From JANMEX01 sp043744175 (GTDB taxonomy: Bacteria > Pseudomonadota > Alphaproteobacteria > Rhizobiales > Rhizobiaceae), in NCBI GenBank assembly GCA_043744175.1, contig JAYTVD010000219.1, forward strand, positions 1 to 38,896: a stretch of 38,896 nucleotides of DNA. Reading direction: 5' to 3'. Under the pieces are notes generated by a model. The model had not been told where the DNA came from. It saw nothing but the letters and a program-made list of their open reading frames with translations, and did not search any database. Made by a program: the position numbers and the translations under genes. Of the stretch, positions 16,089 to 23,515 are shown piece by piece; positions within the stretch are counted from its first letter, which is position 1; each line of letters begins with the position of its first letter.

Positions 16089-16101
16089 TTGCCAATGGCA
16101 A
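16089..16101. repeat. Short palindrome upstream of acpP
   Basis: TTGCC-AAT-GGCAA, a perfect 5-bp inverted repeat, lies 75 bp before acpP in the 286-bp gap between the TadG-like ORF and acpP. It may be an operator or a minor hairpin. Apart from this I see no clear promoter or RNA gene in that gap. Confidence 0.25.
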
Positions 16102-16175
16102 TATCGTGTCTTAAGTCTTGATAGATGAGTTTTATGCCGCTAACCAAAGCGGTGAAGCAACAATGAGGATATATA

Positions 16176-16412
16176 ATGAGCGACGTTTCCGATCGGGTTA
16201 AGAAGATTGTAGTTGAGCATCTGGGCGTCGATATGGCCAAGGTCGCAGACAACGCGAGCTTTATTGATGATTTGGGCGCTGACAGCTTGGATACAGTTGA
16301 GCTGGTTATGGCATTCGAAGAAGAATTCGGCGTTGAAATTCCTGATGATGCTGCAGAAACAATTCTGACAGTTGGCGATGCTGTAAAGTTCATCACCAAG
16401 GCTCAGGCTTAA
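16176..16412 (+). CDS. acpP: Acyl carrier protein
   Basis: A 78-residue acidic carrier of growing acyl chains in the cytoplasm. Ser37 in GADSLDTVELVM receives the 4'-phosphopantetheine arm. The rest (ASFIDDLGADSLD, then FEEEFGVEIPDDAAETI and VGDAVKFI) is canonical. The ATG at 16176 has GAGGA about 8 bases upstream, a strong site suited to this abundant protein. fabF follows 66 bp downstream. Confidence 0.98.
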   Translation: MSDVSDRVKKIVVEHLGVDMAKVADNASFIDDLGADSLDTVELVMAFEEEFGVEIPDDAAETILTVGDAVKFITKAQA

Positions 16413-16478
16413 TCAAAATTAATAAAAGATGGGAGGTCCGGCAGGCATTTGTCAGCCGGACTTGAGGGAGATAGCGCG

Positions 16479-17738
16479 ATGCGGCGTGTTGTTGTTACCG
16501 GTGTTGGTATGGTTACGCCGCTTGGCGCCACGGCTCCTGTTACGTGGGAACGCCTGATAGCGGGCCACAATGGTGCCGCCCGCGTCGAAAATTTCGATGT
16601 TTCCGACATCGCTTGCCAAATTGCATGCCAAATCAAGCGTGGCGACGGCACGGATGGCACTTTCAATCCAGATTCGACAATGGAGCCGAAAGAGCAGCGC
16701 AAGGTCGATGATTTCATCATCTATGGCATGGCCGCTGCCGATGAGGCGCTGAACGACGCCAACTGGCATCCCGAATCTTACGAAGACCAAACCCGCACCG
16801 GCGTACTTATCGGTTCGGGCATCGGCGGCATCGAGGGCATTGTCGAGGCGGGCTATACGCTGCGCGACAAGGGCCCGCGCCGTGTTTCACCATTTTTTAT
16901 TCCCGGCCGTTTGATTAACTTGGTCTCGGGCCAAGTATCTATCAAGCACCACCTTAAAGGCCCGAACCATTCGGTCGTTACGGCCTGTTCCACTGGCGCG
17001 CACGCTATTGGCGATGCCAGCCGCCTTATTATGTTCGGCGATGCCGATGTCATGGTCGCAGGCGGTGCCGAATCGCCAATCGGCCGCATGTCACTAGCGG
17101 GCTTTGCCGCCTGCCGTGCGCTATGCACAGCCTATAATGACGAGCCACAAAAGGCTTCCCGTCCGTATGACAAAGACCGTGATGGTTTTGTCATGGGCGA
17201 GGGCGCAGGCATTGTCGTATTGGAAGAGTTGGAACACGCCAAAGCACGCGGCGCGAAAATTTATGCTGAAGTTGTAGGCTATGGCCTCTCTGGCGACGCT
17301 TACCACATCACAGCACCCGCCGAAGATGGCGACGGCGCTTTCCGCTGCATGACAGCCGCATTGAAGCGTGCAGGCGTTCATCCATCAGAGCTTGATTATG
17401 TCAATGCTCATGGCACGTCGACAATGGCCGACACGATTGAGCTCGGCGCGATTGAGCGTTTGATGGGCCCCGATGCTGCCAAGCTCACTATGTCATCCAC
17501 CAAGTCCGCGACTGGCCATTTGCTCGGTGCTGCGGGCGCTATTGAGGCGATTTTCTGCCTCTTGGCTATTCGTGATGGCATCGTCCCGCCAACATTAAAC
17601 TTGGATAACCCAGAGCGCGAAACGTTGGTTGATCTTGTGCCGCATAAGGCCAAGAAAAAGACCGTCAATGTTGCGTTGTCCAATTCCTTCGGCTTCGGAG
17701 GCACAAATGCGTCGCTGGTCTTGCGCCGTTGCGAGTGA
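16479..17738 (+). CDS. fabF: 3-oxoacyl-[acyl-carrier-protein] synthase II
   Basis: Condensing enzyme that elongates acyl-ACP with malonyl-ACP. From ATG 16479 it is 419 residues, the usual FabF length. This start has GGGAG about 10 bases upstream and gives the family N-terminus MRRVVVTGVGMVTPLG; a TTG ten codons upstream is less likely. The catalytic triad is Cys170 (TACSTGAH), His311 (NAHGTST) and His347 (TGHLLGAAG). It ends in NSFGFGGTNASLV. A good terminator follows immediately. Confidence 0.97.
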   Translation: MRRVVVTGVGMVTPLGATAPVTWERLIAGHNGAARVENFDVSDIACQIACQIKRGDGTDGTFNPDSTMEPKEQRKVDDFIIYGMAAADEALNDANWHPESYEDQTRTGVLIGSGIGGIEGIVEAGYTLRDKGPRRVSPFFIPGRLINLVSGQVSIKHHLKGPNHSVVTACSTGAHAIGDASRLIMFGDADVMVAGGAESPIGRMSLAGFAACRALCTAYNDEPQKASRPYDKDRDGFVMGEGAGIVVLEELEHAKARGAKIYAEVVGYGLSGDAYHITAPAEDGDGAFRCMTAALKRAGVHPSELDYVNAHGTSTMADTIELGAIERLMGPDAAKLTMSSTKSATGHLLGAAGAIEAIFCLLAIRDGIVPPTLNLDNPERETLVDLVPHKAKKKTVNVALSNSFGFGGTNASLVLRRCE

Positions 17739-17739
17739 T

Positions 17740-17773
17740 GGCAAAAGGCACCCGCCTTTTTGCCATATTTTTT
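17740..17773 (+). terminator. Intrinsic terminator after fabF
   Basis: GGCAAAAGGC and GCCTTTTTGCC pair with one extra T around a short ACCC loop, followed by ATATTTTTT. It starts 2 bp after the fabF stop and separates the fab genes from mltG. Confidence 0.85.
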
Positions 17774-17780
17774 GTTAGGC

Positions 17781-17820
17781 TTGAGTCTTTCCAAGCAATC
17801 TTGCAAAATAGTTTTTGCAA
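17781..17820 (+). promoter_or_regulatory. Candidate mltG promoter with overlapping inverted repeat
   Basis: TTGAGT (17781-17786) and CAAAAT (17804-17809) are 17 bp apart. A perfect inverted repeat TTGCAAAA-TAGT-TTTTGCAA (17801-17820) covers the -10, the position expected for a repressor operator. mltG starts 29 bp further on. Confidence 0.4.
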
Positions 17821-17849
17821 ATTAGACATTGCAGTGATGTGAGGCCGGC

Positions 17850-19079
17850 GTGACGTTCAATTCAGATGACCCATCAGGCAACAATGGTGAGCGCGAAGCG
17901 CCAGTCAATCGGCCCATCGTGCCAAAGTCTGCAAGTCAGGTTCTGCGCTCAGAGCCCGGTGTGCCGCCGCCGAAGCGCTCGCGCCATGCCCGCAGCCAGA
18001 CAGTTGTTTTCCTAAATTTCCTGATGTCTCTTGCGGTATTTCTAGCTCTCGGCGCAGGCGTGGCAGCCTATCTTGGCAAGCAGGAATTTGATGGTCCAGG
18101 GCCATCCACAGAGGCAGCGACGTTTGTCGTAAAACCCGGTGCAAGCATTACCGAAGTGGCCAATCAGTTGGAACGTCGCGAGTTGATCGGCGACGGCCGT
18201 ATATTCCGCTATGGCGCATCAATTATGAAGGCCGATAAATCGTTGAAAGTCGGCGAATATGAGATCAAGGCTGGCGCGTCTATGCGCGAGATTTTGGCTT
18301 TGCTCAACAGCGGCAAATCCGTGCTGCATTCGCTGACTATTCCTGAGGGTCTGACGGTCGAACAAATCATGGCCAAGATTGCTGCTGATGACACACTAAC
18401 TGGTGATATGCCTGCCACACTACCGGCTGAGGGGTCGTTACTTGCCAATACACAGCGCTTCTCACGCGGCACAACGCGAACTGATATTATCGCCAAGCTA
18501 TCAGCAGACCAAAAGAAATTAGTGGATGATATCTGGGCTCGCCGTGCACCGAATTTGCCACTGAAAGATGAGAATGAATTCGTCACCTTGGCCTCAATCG
18601 TTGAGAAAGAGACCGGAAAAGTTGATGAGCGTCCGCGCGTTGCAGGCGTCTTTATTAATCGCCTTAATCAAGGCATGAGGCTGCAATCTGATCCGACGAT
18701 TATCTATGGAATATTCGGTGGCAAAGGCAAACCGGCAGGTCAACCAATCCGCAAATCCGATCTTGAAAAGCAAACGCCTTACAACACCTATTTGATTGAT
18801 GGCTTGCCGCCGACACCAATCGCCAATCCCGGCAAGGCAGCGCTGGAAGCTGTAGCCAACCCCAGCCAGACCAATGAGCTTTTCTTTGTTGCTGATGGGA
18901 CTGGCGGTCATGTGTTTGCCGCAACATTGGCTGAGCACAATGAAAATGTCGCCCGCTGGCGCGAGGTTGAAAAGAAAAAGGCGGCTGAAGCTGCCGCTGC
19001 CGTAACAGACCCTGCTGCAACACCGGCGACAGATGGAACTGATGCTTCGGCACCCGCTGCTGATGCTCCGGCGCAATAG
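17850..19079 (+). CDS. mltG: Endolytic transglycosylase MltG
   Basis: Inner-membrane enzyme that cleaves nascent glycan strands and so ends peptidoglycan polymerisation. In its 409 residues there is a Pro/Arg-rich cytosolic N-terminus (1-50), one membrane span (about 52-75), a LysM-like region, and the YceG catalytic domain with the key glutamate Glu252 in SIVEKETG. This is followed by QSDPTIIYG and the NTY...GLPPTPIANPG block. The tail is Ala/Asp/Pro-rich. The start is GTG at 17850 with GAGG 5 bases upstream. yicC follows by 18 bp and gmk after it, so the three probably form one unit. Confidence 0.95.
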   Translation: MTFNSDDPSGNNGEREAPVNRPIVPKSASQVLRSEPGVPPPKRSRHARSQTVVFLNFLMSLAVFLALGAGVAAYLGKQEFDGPGPSTEAATFVVKPGASITEVANQLERRELIGDGRIFRYGASIMKADKSLKVGEYEIKAGASMREILALLNSGKSVLHSLTIPEGLTVEQIMAKIAADDTLTGDMPATLPAEGSLLANTQRFSRGTTRTDIIAKLSADQKKLVDDIWARRAPNLPLKDENEFVTLASIVEKETGKVDERPRVAGVFINRLNQGMRLQSDPTIIYGIFGGKGKPAGQPIRKSDLEKQTPYNTYLIDGLPPTPIANPGKAALEAVANPSQTNELFFVADGTGGHVFAATLAEHNENVARWREVEKKKAAEAAAAVTDPAATPATDGTDASAPAADAPAQ

Positions 19080-19097
19080 TGGAAGGGGCAGGCAGGC

Positions 19098-19976
19098 GTG
19101 GCAATTGAGAGCATGACAGGGTTTGCCCGTGCGGCGGTTACTGCACATAGTGGCGCGCGGTTGGTCTGTGAAATACGCTCCGTCAATGGCAAGTCCCTGG
19201 ATGTTCGCCTTCGCATACCAAACGGGATGGACCGCATAGAACTACCAGCCCGCCAGTTGACACAGGCCAAAATCGGGCGTGGTAATCTGCAAATTAACGT
19301 CGCGTTGGAACTCGGCGATGCAACATCAAGCTTTCGCATTAACGAGACTATCGTTGCATCAATTCTAGCTCTCTCAGCCAGATTGGAGGCGTCTCATGCG
19401 TTAGCAAAGCCCTCCATCGCCGAGATATTGAGTGTGCGCGGCGTGCTTGATGCAGGCGATAGCGACGATACCAGTGCGTTAGACCAGCCGGTGCTTGAGG
19501 TCATCAAAACGGCGCTTGACGAGCTGAAATCCTTTCGCGCTAAGGAGGGCGCAGCTCTCATCGCTGTTTTGCAAGATCAAATAAACCAGATTGAATTATT
19601 GGTGGAGCAAGCGCAGGCCGACCCGTCCCGCACGGTGGATGCGATCCGCGAGCGTCTTGCCGCCCAAATCAAACTTCTCATGGACTCAACGCAAGGGTTT
19701 GACGAGCAGCGGCTTACGATGGAAGCGGCGCTACTTGCCACCAAGGCTGACGTTCGCGAAGAGTTGGACCGTCTGCGCGGGCATATCGAGGCAGTGCGCA
19801 TCTTGTTGGGTTCAGCTGGACCCGTCGGCCGAAAACTGGACTTTCTGGCGCAAGAATTTAACCGCGAAGTCAATACTTTATGTTCAAAGTCGAATGCTGC
19901 GAGCATCACCGCAATTGGACTTGATCTAAAGGCAGTTGTCGATCAATTTCGTGAGCAAGTACAGAATCTGGAGTGA
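19098..19976 (+). CDS. yicC: YicC family protein (putative endoribonuclease)
   Basis: A 292-residue member of the YicC/YloC family, for which endoribonuclease activity has been reported in E. coli. The N-terminus (ESMTGFARA), the middle VRGVL and the C-terminal DUF1732 block (FLAQEFNREVNTLCSKS, then GLDLKAVVDQFREQVQNLE) are all conserved. The start is GTG at 19098, preceded by GGAAGGGGC; an ATG four codons later is an alternative. It precedes gmk, as in many bacteria. Confidence 0.92.
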   Translation: MAIESMTGFARAAVTAHSGARLVCEIRSVNGKSLDVRLRIPNGMDRIELPARQLTQAKIGRGNLQINVALELGDATSSFRINETIVASILALSARLEASHALAKPSIAEILSVRGVLDAGDSDDTSALDQPVLEVIKTALDELKSFRAKEGAALIAVLQDQINQIELLVEQAQADPSRTVDAIRERLAAQIKLLMDSTQGFDEQRLTMEAALLATKADVREELDRLRGHIEAVRILLGSAGPVGRKLDFLAQEFNREVNTLCSKSNAASITAIGLDLKAVVDQFREQVQNLE

Positions 19977-19981
19977 GACCC

Positions 19982-20668
19982 ATGTCAAATGGCGCAAAAA
20001 ACAACAGCGCTGACAGCGCCATTTCCAAAGACAATGGTATTGCGCGACGCGGCCTGATGCTTGTGCTGTCGTCGCCATCCGGCGCAGGCAAGTCCACCAT
20101 CGCCCGCAATTTGCTTGAGCAAGACCCCGCGCTTTCGCTCTCTGTAAGCGTAACGACACGGGCACGGCGCGGCAGCGAAATCGACGGCGTACATTATCAT
20201 TTTATCACCAAGACAGAGTTTGAACGCCTGTGCGATAATGAGCAATTGCTCGAATGGGCGGAAGTCCACGGCAATTTTTACGCAACGCCGCGCGAGCCAG
20301 CGGAGGCGGCAATGGCCGCGGGCCGCGATATGTTGTTTGATATTGACTGGCAGGGCGCGCTGCAAATGCAAGAGAAAATGCCCGCCGACATCGTCTCAAT
20401 TTTTATCCTGCCGCCATCAATGGCGGAACTGAAGTCCCGCCTGCAACGCCGCGCCGAAGATAGCCAAAGCGCCATAGACATGCGCCTCAAAAACGCCAGC
20501 GTCGAAATCGAACATTGGCGCGAATATAACTACATTGTCATCAATGACGACCTTGATCGCGCTTATGCGTCAGTTGTATCCATCGTGGCAGCTGAGCGCT
20601 TGCGCCGTGACCGTCGTCCCGGCCTGTTTGAATTTGTCACAGGCCTATTGGCAGAAAATCTGTCCTAA
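19982..20668 (+). CDS. gmk: Guanylate kinase
   Basis: Phosphorylates GMP to GDP with ATP. The P-loop is SPSGAGKST at 31-39, preceded by LMLVLS. The GMP-binding region contains SVSVTTRARRGSEIDGVHYHF, and the DIDWQGALQM segment follows. The ATG at 19982 (228 residues) is preferred since GGAG lies 9 bases upstream. A GTG three codons earlier overlaps the yicC stop. It has about 20 extra N-terminal residues, some low-complexity. It converges with rsmA, only 2 bp between the stops. Confidence 0.96.
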   Translation: MSNGAKNNSADSAISKDNGIARRGLMLVLSSPSGAGKSTIARNLLEQDPALSLSVSVTTRARRGSEIDGVHYHFITKTEFERLCDNEQLLEWAEVHGNFYATPREPAEAAMAAGRDMLFDIDWQGALQMQEKMPADIVSIFILPPSMAELKSRLQRRAEDSQSAIDMRLKNASVEIEHWREYNYIVINDDLDRAYASVVSIVAAERLRRDRRPGLFEFVTGLLAENLS

Positions 20669-20670
20669 AA

Positions 20671-21501
20671 TCACATCGCGTTTGCCAGCGCGACAAACTC
20701 GTCAACGCTCAATGTCTCGGCGCGCCTCGTGCCATCAATACCGACTTTGGCCAGCAATTCTTCACCGCCAATGCTTTTGATACTTTGGCGCAGCATCTTG
20801 CGCCGCTGCCCAAACGCGGTTTTGGTAACCGCTTCCAGCCTTGCCATTTGCACAGTCAGCGGGTTCTGTTTGGGCGTGATGTGAACAACTGCCGATGTCA
20901 CTTTTGGCGGTGGCGTAAAGGCCTTGGGCGAAATCTCGAACATGAATTCAGCATCGACGCGCCAGCCGCATAACACGCCAAGCCGCCCGTAGGCATCATC
21001 GCCTTGGTTTGCCACAATGCGCTGCGCCACTTCCTTCTGGAACATCAGCGTCAGCGACGACCAAAACGGCGGCCACACCTGCGGTGTAATCCAGCGCAAC
21101 AATAATTCTGTGCCAATATTATAGGGCAGGTTGGCGACAATGCGCGGCCTGTTCAAGCCTTTCGCAATTTCTTCATAGTCACACTCAAGTGCATCCGCCG
21201 GAATGATTTTAACGCGCCCAGGATAGTGCGCGGCGATTTCCTCCAGCGCCGCTATACAGCGGTCATCGCGCTCAATAGCGACAACGTTGCGGGCACCATT
21301 CATAAGCAGTGCCCGTGTAAGTCCGCCCGGACCGGGACCGATTTCAATCACATCCGCGCCTTCCAAACCGCCCGATGCGCGGGCCACTTTGGAGGTTAGA
21401 TTGAGATCAAGCAGAAAGTTTTGCCCCAGCGATTTCTTCGGCGCAATGCCATGCTTGTCGATCACATCGCGCAGCGGCGGTAGCCCATCAGGTGTACTCA
21501 T
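20671..21501 (-). CDS. rsmA: 16S rRNA (adenine1518-N6/adenine1519-N6)-dimethyltransferase
   Basis: Dimethylates two adenines near the 3' end of 16S rRNA late in 30S assembly (KsgA). The 276-residue protein has LGQNFLLD at 25-32, the SAM-binding EIGPGPGGLT with the glycines at 55-60, and the catalytic NLPY at 124-127. Its ATG overlaps the pdxA stop by 4 bp, and the pdxA-rsmA pairing is widespread. It is the last gene of the lptF-lptG-lptD-surA-pdxA-rsmA run. Confidence 0.97.
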   Translation of the reverse strand: MSTPDGLPPLRDVIDKHGIAPKKSLGQNFLLDLNLTSKVARASGGLEGADVIEIGPGPGGLTRALLMNGARNVVAIERDDRCIAALEEIAAHYPGRVKIIPADALECDYEEIAKGLNRPRIVANLPYNIGTELLLRWITPQVWPPFWSSLTLMFQKEVAQRIVANQGDDAYGRLGVLCGWRVDAEFMFEISPKAFTPPPKVTSAVVHITPKQNPLTVQMARLEAVTKTAFGQRRKMLRQSIKSIGGEELLAKVGIDGTRRAETLSVDEFVALANAM

Positions 21502-22499
21502 AATTGATGCATTGCCATTTCATGAGCCATTTTCAATGCCGCTATCAAACTATCCGGCCGCGCAACGCCAGTGCCAGCGATACCAAATGCGGTGCCGTGA
21601 TCCGGCGACGTGCGAATAAACGGCAAACCCAATGTCACATTCACCGCATCATCAAAGCCGAGCGCTTTGGCAGGAATCAGAGCTTGGTCATGATACATGC
21701 ACAGCGCCACATCATAACTCTCGCGGGCGGATTTGTGAAACATCGTATCCGCCGGAAGCGGGCCGACAGCATCAATGCCGAGCGCTTGCAGCGCCTCTAT
21801 TGCAGGGCGGATAATTGCATCATCCTCCAGCCCCAAAGCGCCGCCTTCGCCCGCGTGCGGGTTGAGACCGGCAACGGCAATGCGTGGTTTGGCAATGCTA
21901 AAGCGGGAGCGCAAATCGCGATCCACGATTTTCGCCGTCCGCTCAATTAAGTCTTGCGTAAGTGCCTGCGGCACAGCGTGAAGCGGGATGTGGATTGTGA
22001 CAGGAACAGTGCGCAGTTCCGGCCCCGCCAGCATCATGACCGGTAGCAATGCCTCGCTATTATCTGCGCCTGCAAGATGCGCCAAATATTCTGTATGGCC
22101 GGGAAAACGAAAGCCCGCGTCATAAAGCGGCTTCTTGGCAATCGGGCAGGTGACTACTGCCGATGCTTGGCCTGAAACAACCAATTTCACCGCAATATCA
22201 ATCGCCTCAATTGTGCCAGCGGCGTTAGCGATCTGCGGCACACCGGGCGTCTCTTTGTGCTTGTTTTTAAGCGGCAAAACGGGCAGGGCGTTTGCAAAAA
22301 CTGCAGCGGCTTCGCTAGGCTCGCAAACAACAACCTGCACATCAAAGCTCAAGTTTTTTGCCCGCGCCTCAATCTGATTTGGATCTGCGATAAGTATAAA
22401 GGGCGGGACCATCAGCTTATCGCGAAGCTGCCATGCCATAAGTGCCACATCCGGGCCTATACCGGAAGGATCCCCAACAGAAAGCGCCAGTACCATCAA
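21498..22499 (-). CDS. pdxA: 4-hydroxythreonine-4-phosphate dehydrogenase
   Basis: NAD-dependent step of pyridoxal phosphate synthesis by the DXP-dependent route. The 333-residue protein has GDPSGIGPDV at the N-terminus and substrate histidine His135 (PGHTEYLA). The metal ligands are His170, His215 (GLNPHAGEGG) and His270 (MYHDQ). The C-terminal RTSPDHGTAFGIAG is canonical. It starts 8 bp after the surA-like gene and overlaps rsmA by 4 bp, so all three should be cotranscribed. Confidence 0.97.
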   Translation of the reverse strand: MMVLALSVGDPSGIGPDVALMAWQLRDKLMVPPFILIADPNQIEARAKNLSFDVQVVVCEPSEAAAVFANALPVLPLKNKHKETPGVPQIANAAGTIEAIDIAVKLVVSGQASAVVTCPIAKKPLYDAGFRFPGHTEYLAHLAGADNSEALLPVMMLAGPELRTVPVTIHIPLHAVPQALTQDLIERTAKIVDRDLRSRFSIAKPRIAVAGLNPHAGEGGALGLEDDAIIRPAIEALQALGIDAVGPLPADTMFHKSARESYDVALCMYHDQALIPAKALGFDDAVNVTLGLPFIRTSPDHGTAFGIAGTGVARPDSLIAALKMAHEMAMHQL

Positions 22500-22507
22500 A
22501 TCAAATC

Positions 22508-23434
22508 TCAGCGCCGTACAATTTCGGCACCGTCACGAAGTTCCTTGATGTATTTCGCATCAAGTTCTTGGCCCGCTTTGTCACTCGTTTCGCCGCTGCG
22601 CAATACCATTACCGCCGCTCTGTCATCCGAAACTTCCTTGGCGCGGCAAACCCCGATGAACTCAACGCCCTTGTCAGTTTCACGGATTGTGGTCGCGCCA
22701 CCGGCCTGCGTTTTCTTAATCAAATCAGCCCATTCAGGCGGCAGTTCCGGCGCCAGTAATCGTCCCAAGTCCTTTACCGTAACATCCTTCAAACCGGTCG
22801 CAAACTGGCGCGTGTTCTCACAACCATTAAACCGGTTACGCATAGCCTGCGCGTCCTTCTTGCGTTGCCCCATAATTTGGCCGCGCTTGGCGGCCGGGAC
22901 AACAAATATGACCTGCTGAAGCATATATTCAGTCGCAGACGGCTTAACGCCGCCCTTTTCCATCATCTTTGTGACAAGATCGCGCTCGCTGGTAGGACCG
23001 GTTGCGCGGAAGCGCGCACCAACGGTTTGGCCCCAGCCTATCTGTACGCGAATGAATTCCTTGAAATGCTTCGGCGTCACGCCTGCTTGGTTTAACACCT
23101 GTTCCAACTGAGCAGGCTTGAGTTTATTTTGTGAGGCAAAGTTGGCAAACGCCTTGTTCACATCAGCGTCCGAAATTCGGATGCCTATCCGGCGCATTTC
23201 AGCCGTCTTAAGAGTCTCATCAATCAGTTCATCTGTCGCTTGGCTGGCCAAGTTGCCCTTTTTGTGTTGTAATTTCAGGAATGCGACACGGTGCGACAGA
23301 TCAAGCGATGTGATTGGCGTCTTGTTCACAGTAACCTTAATGTCGCTGGCATAAGCATTCGAGGTGAAGACTGCAGGTGACAAGCCAACAGCCAATGCCA
23401 GCGCCACTATTCTTGCATGCTTTACAAAACTCAT
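22508..23434 (-). CDS. SurA-like periplasmic chaperone / peptidylprolyl isomerase
   Basis: A 308-residue exported protein. Residues 1-29 are a signal peptide ending in SNAYA, and the mature protein begins SDIKVTVN. It is followed by a SurA-type N-terminal chaperone domain (ITSLDLSHRVAFLKL, then TDELIDETLKTAEMRRIGI). The C-terminal half has the outline of a parvulin domain (QQVIFVVP, then DLGRLL) but lacks a clear GGDLG core, so isomerase activity is doubtful. Its position between lptD and pdxA matches surA of other proteobacteria and implies a role in outer-membrane protein assembly, perhaps of LptD itself. One candidate promoter lies upstream, after lptD. Confidence 0.82.
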   Translation of the reverse strand: MSFVKHARIVALALAVGLSPAVFTSNAYASDIKVTVNKTPITSLDLSHRVAFLKLQHKKGNLASQATDELIDETLKTAEMRRIGIRISDADVNKAFANFASQNKLKPAQLEQVLNQAGVTPKHFKEFIRVQIGWGQTVGARFRATGPTSERDLVTKMMEKGGVKPSATEYMLQQVIFVVPAAKRGQIMGQRKKDAQAMRNRFNGCENTRQFATGLKDVTVKDLGRLLAPELPPEWADLIKKTQAGGATTIRETDKGVEFIGVCRAKEVSDDRAAVMVLRSGETSDKAGQELDAKYIKELRDGAEIVRR

Positions 23435-23476
23435 GATGTTTATTCGCCTTATTGTGCCGTCTCAACCATGCGGCAG

Positions 23477-23506
23477 ATATAGTTTTATGCAGCCTTTATT
23501 GGGCAA
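23477..23506 (-). promoter_or_regulatory. Candidate promoter for surA-pdxA-rsmA
   Basis: On the minus strand TTGCCC (-35) and CTATAT (-10), the latter common in alphaproteobacteria, are 18 bp apart. They lie in the 81-bp gap after lptD and would allow separate expression of the downstream three genes. Confidence 0.4.
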
Positions 23507-23515
23507 AACAAAGAC

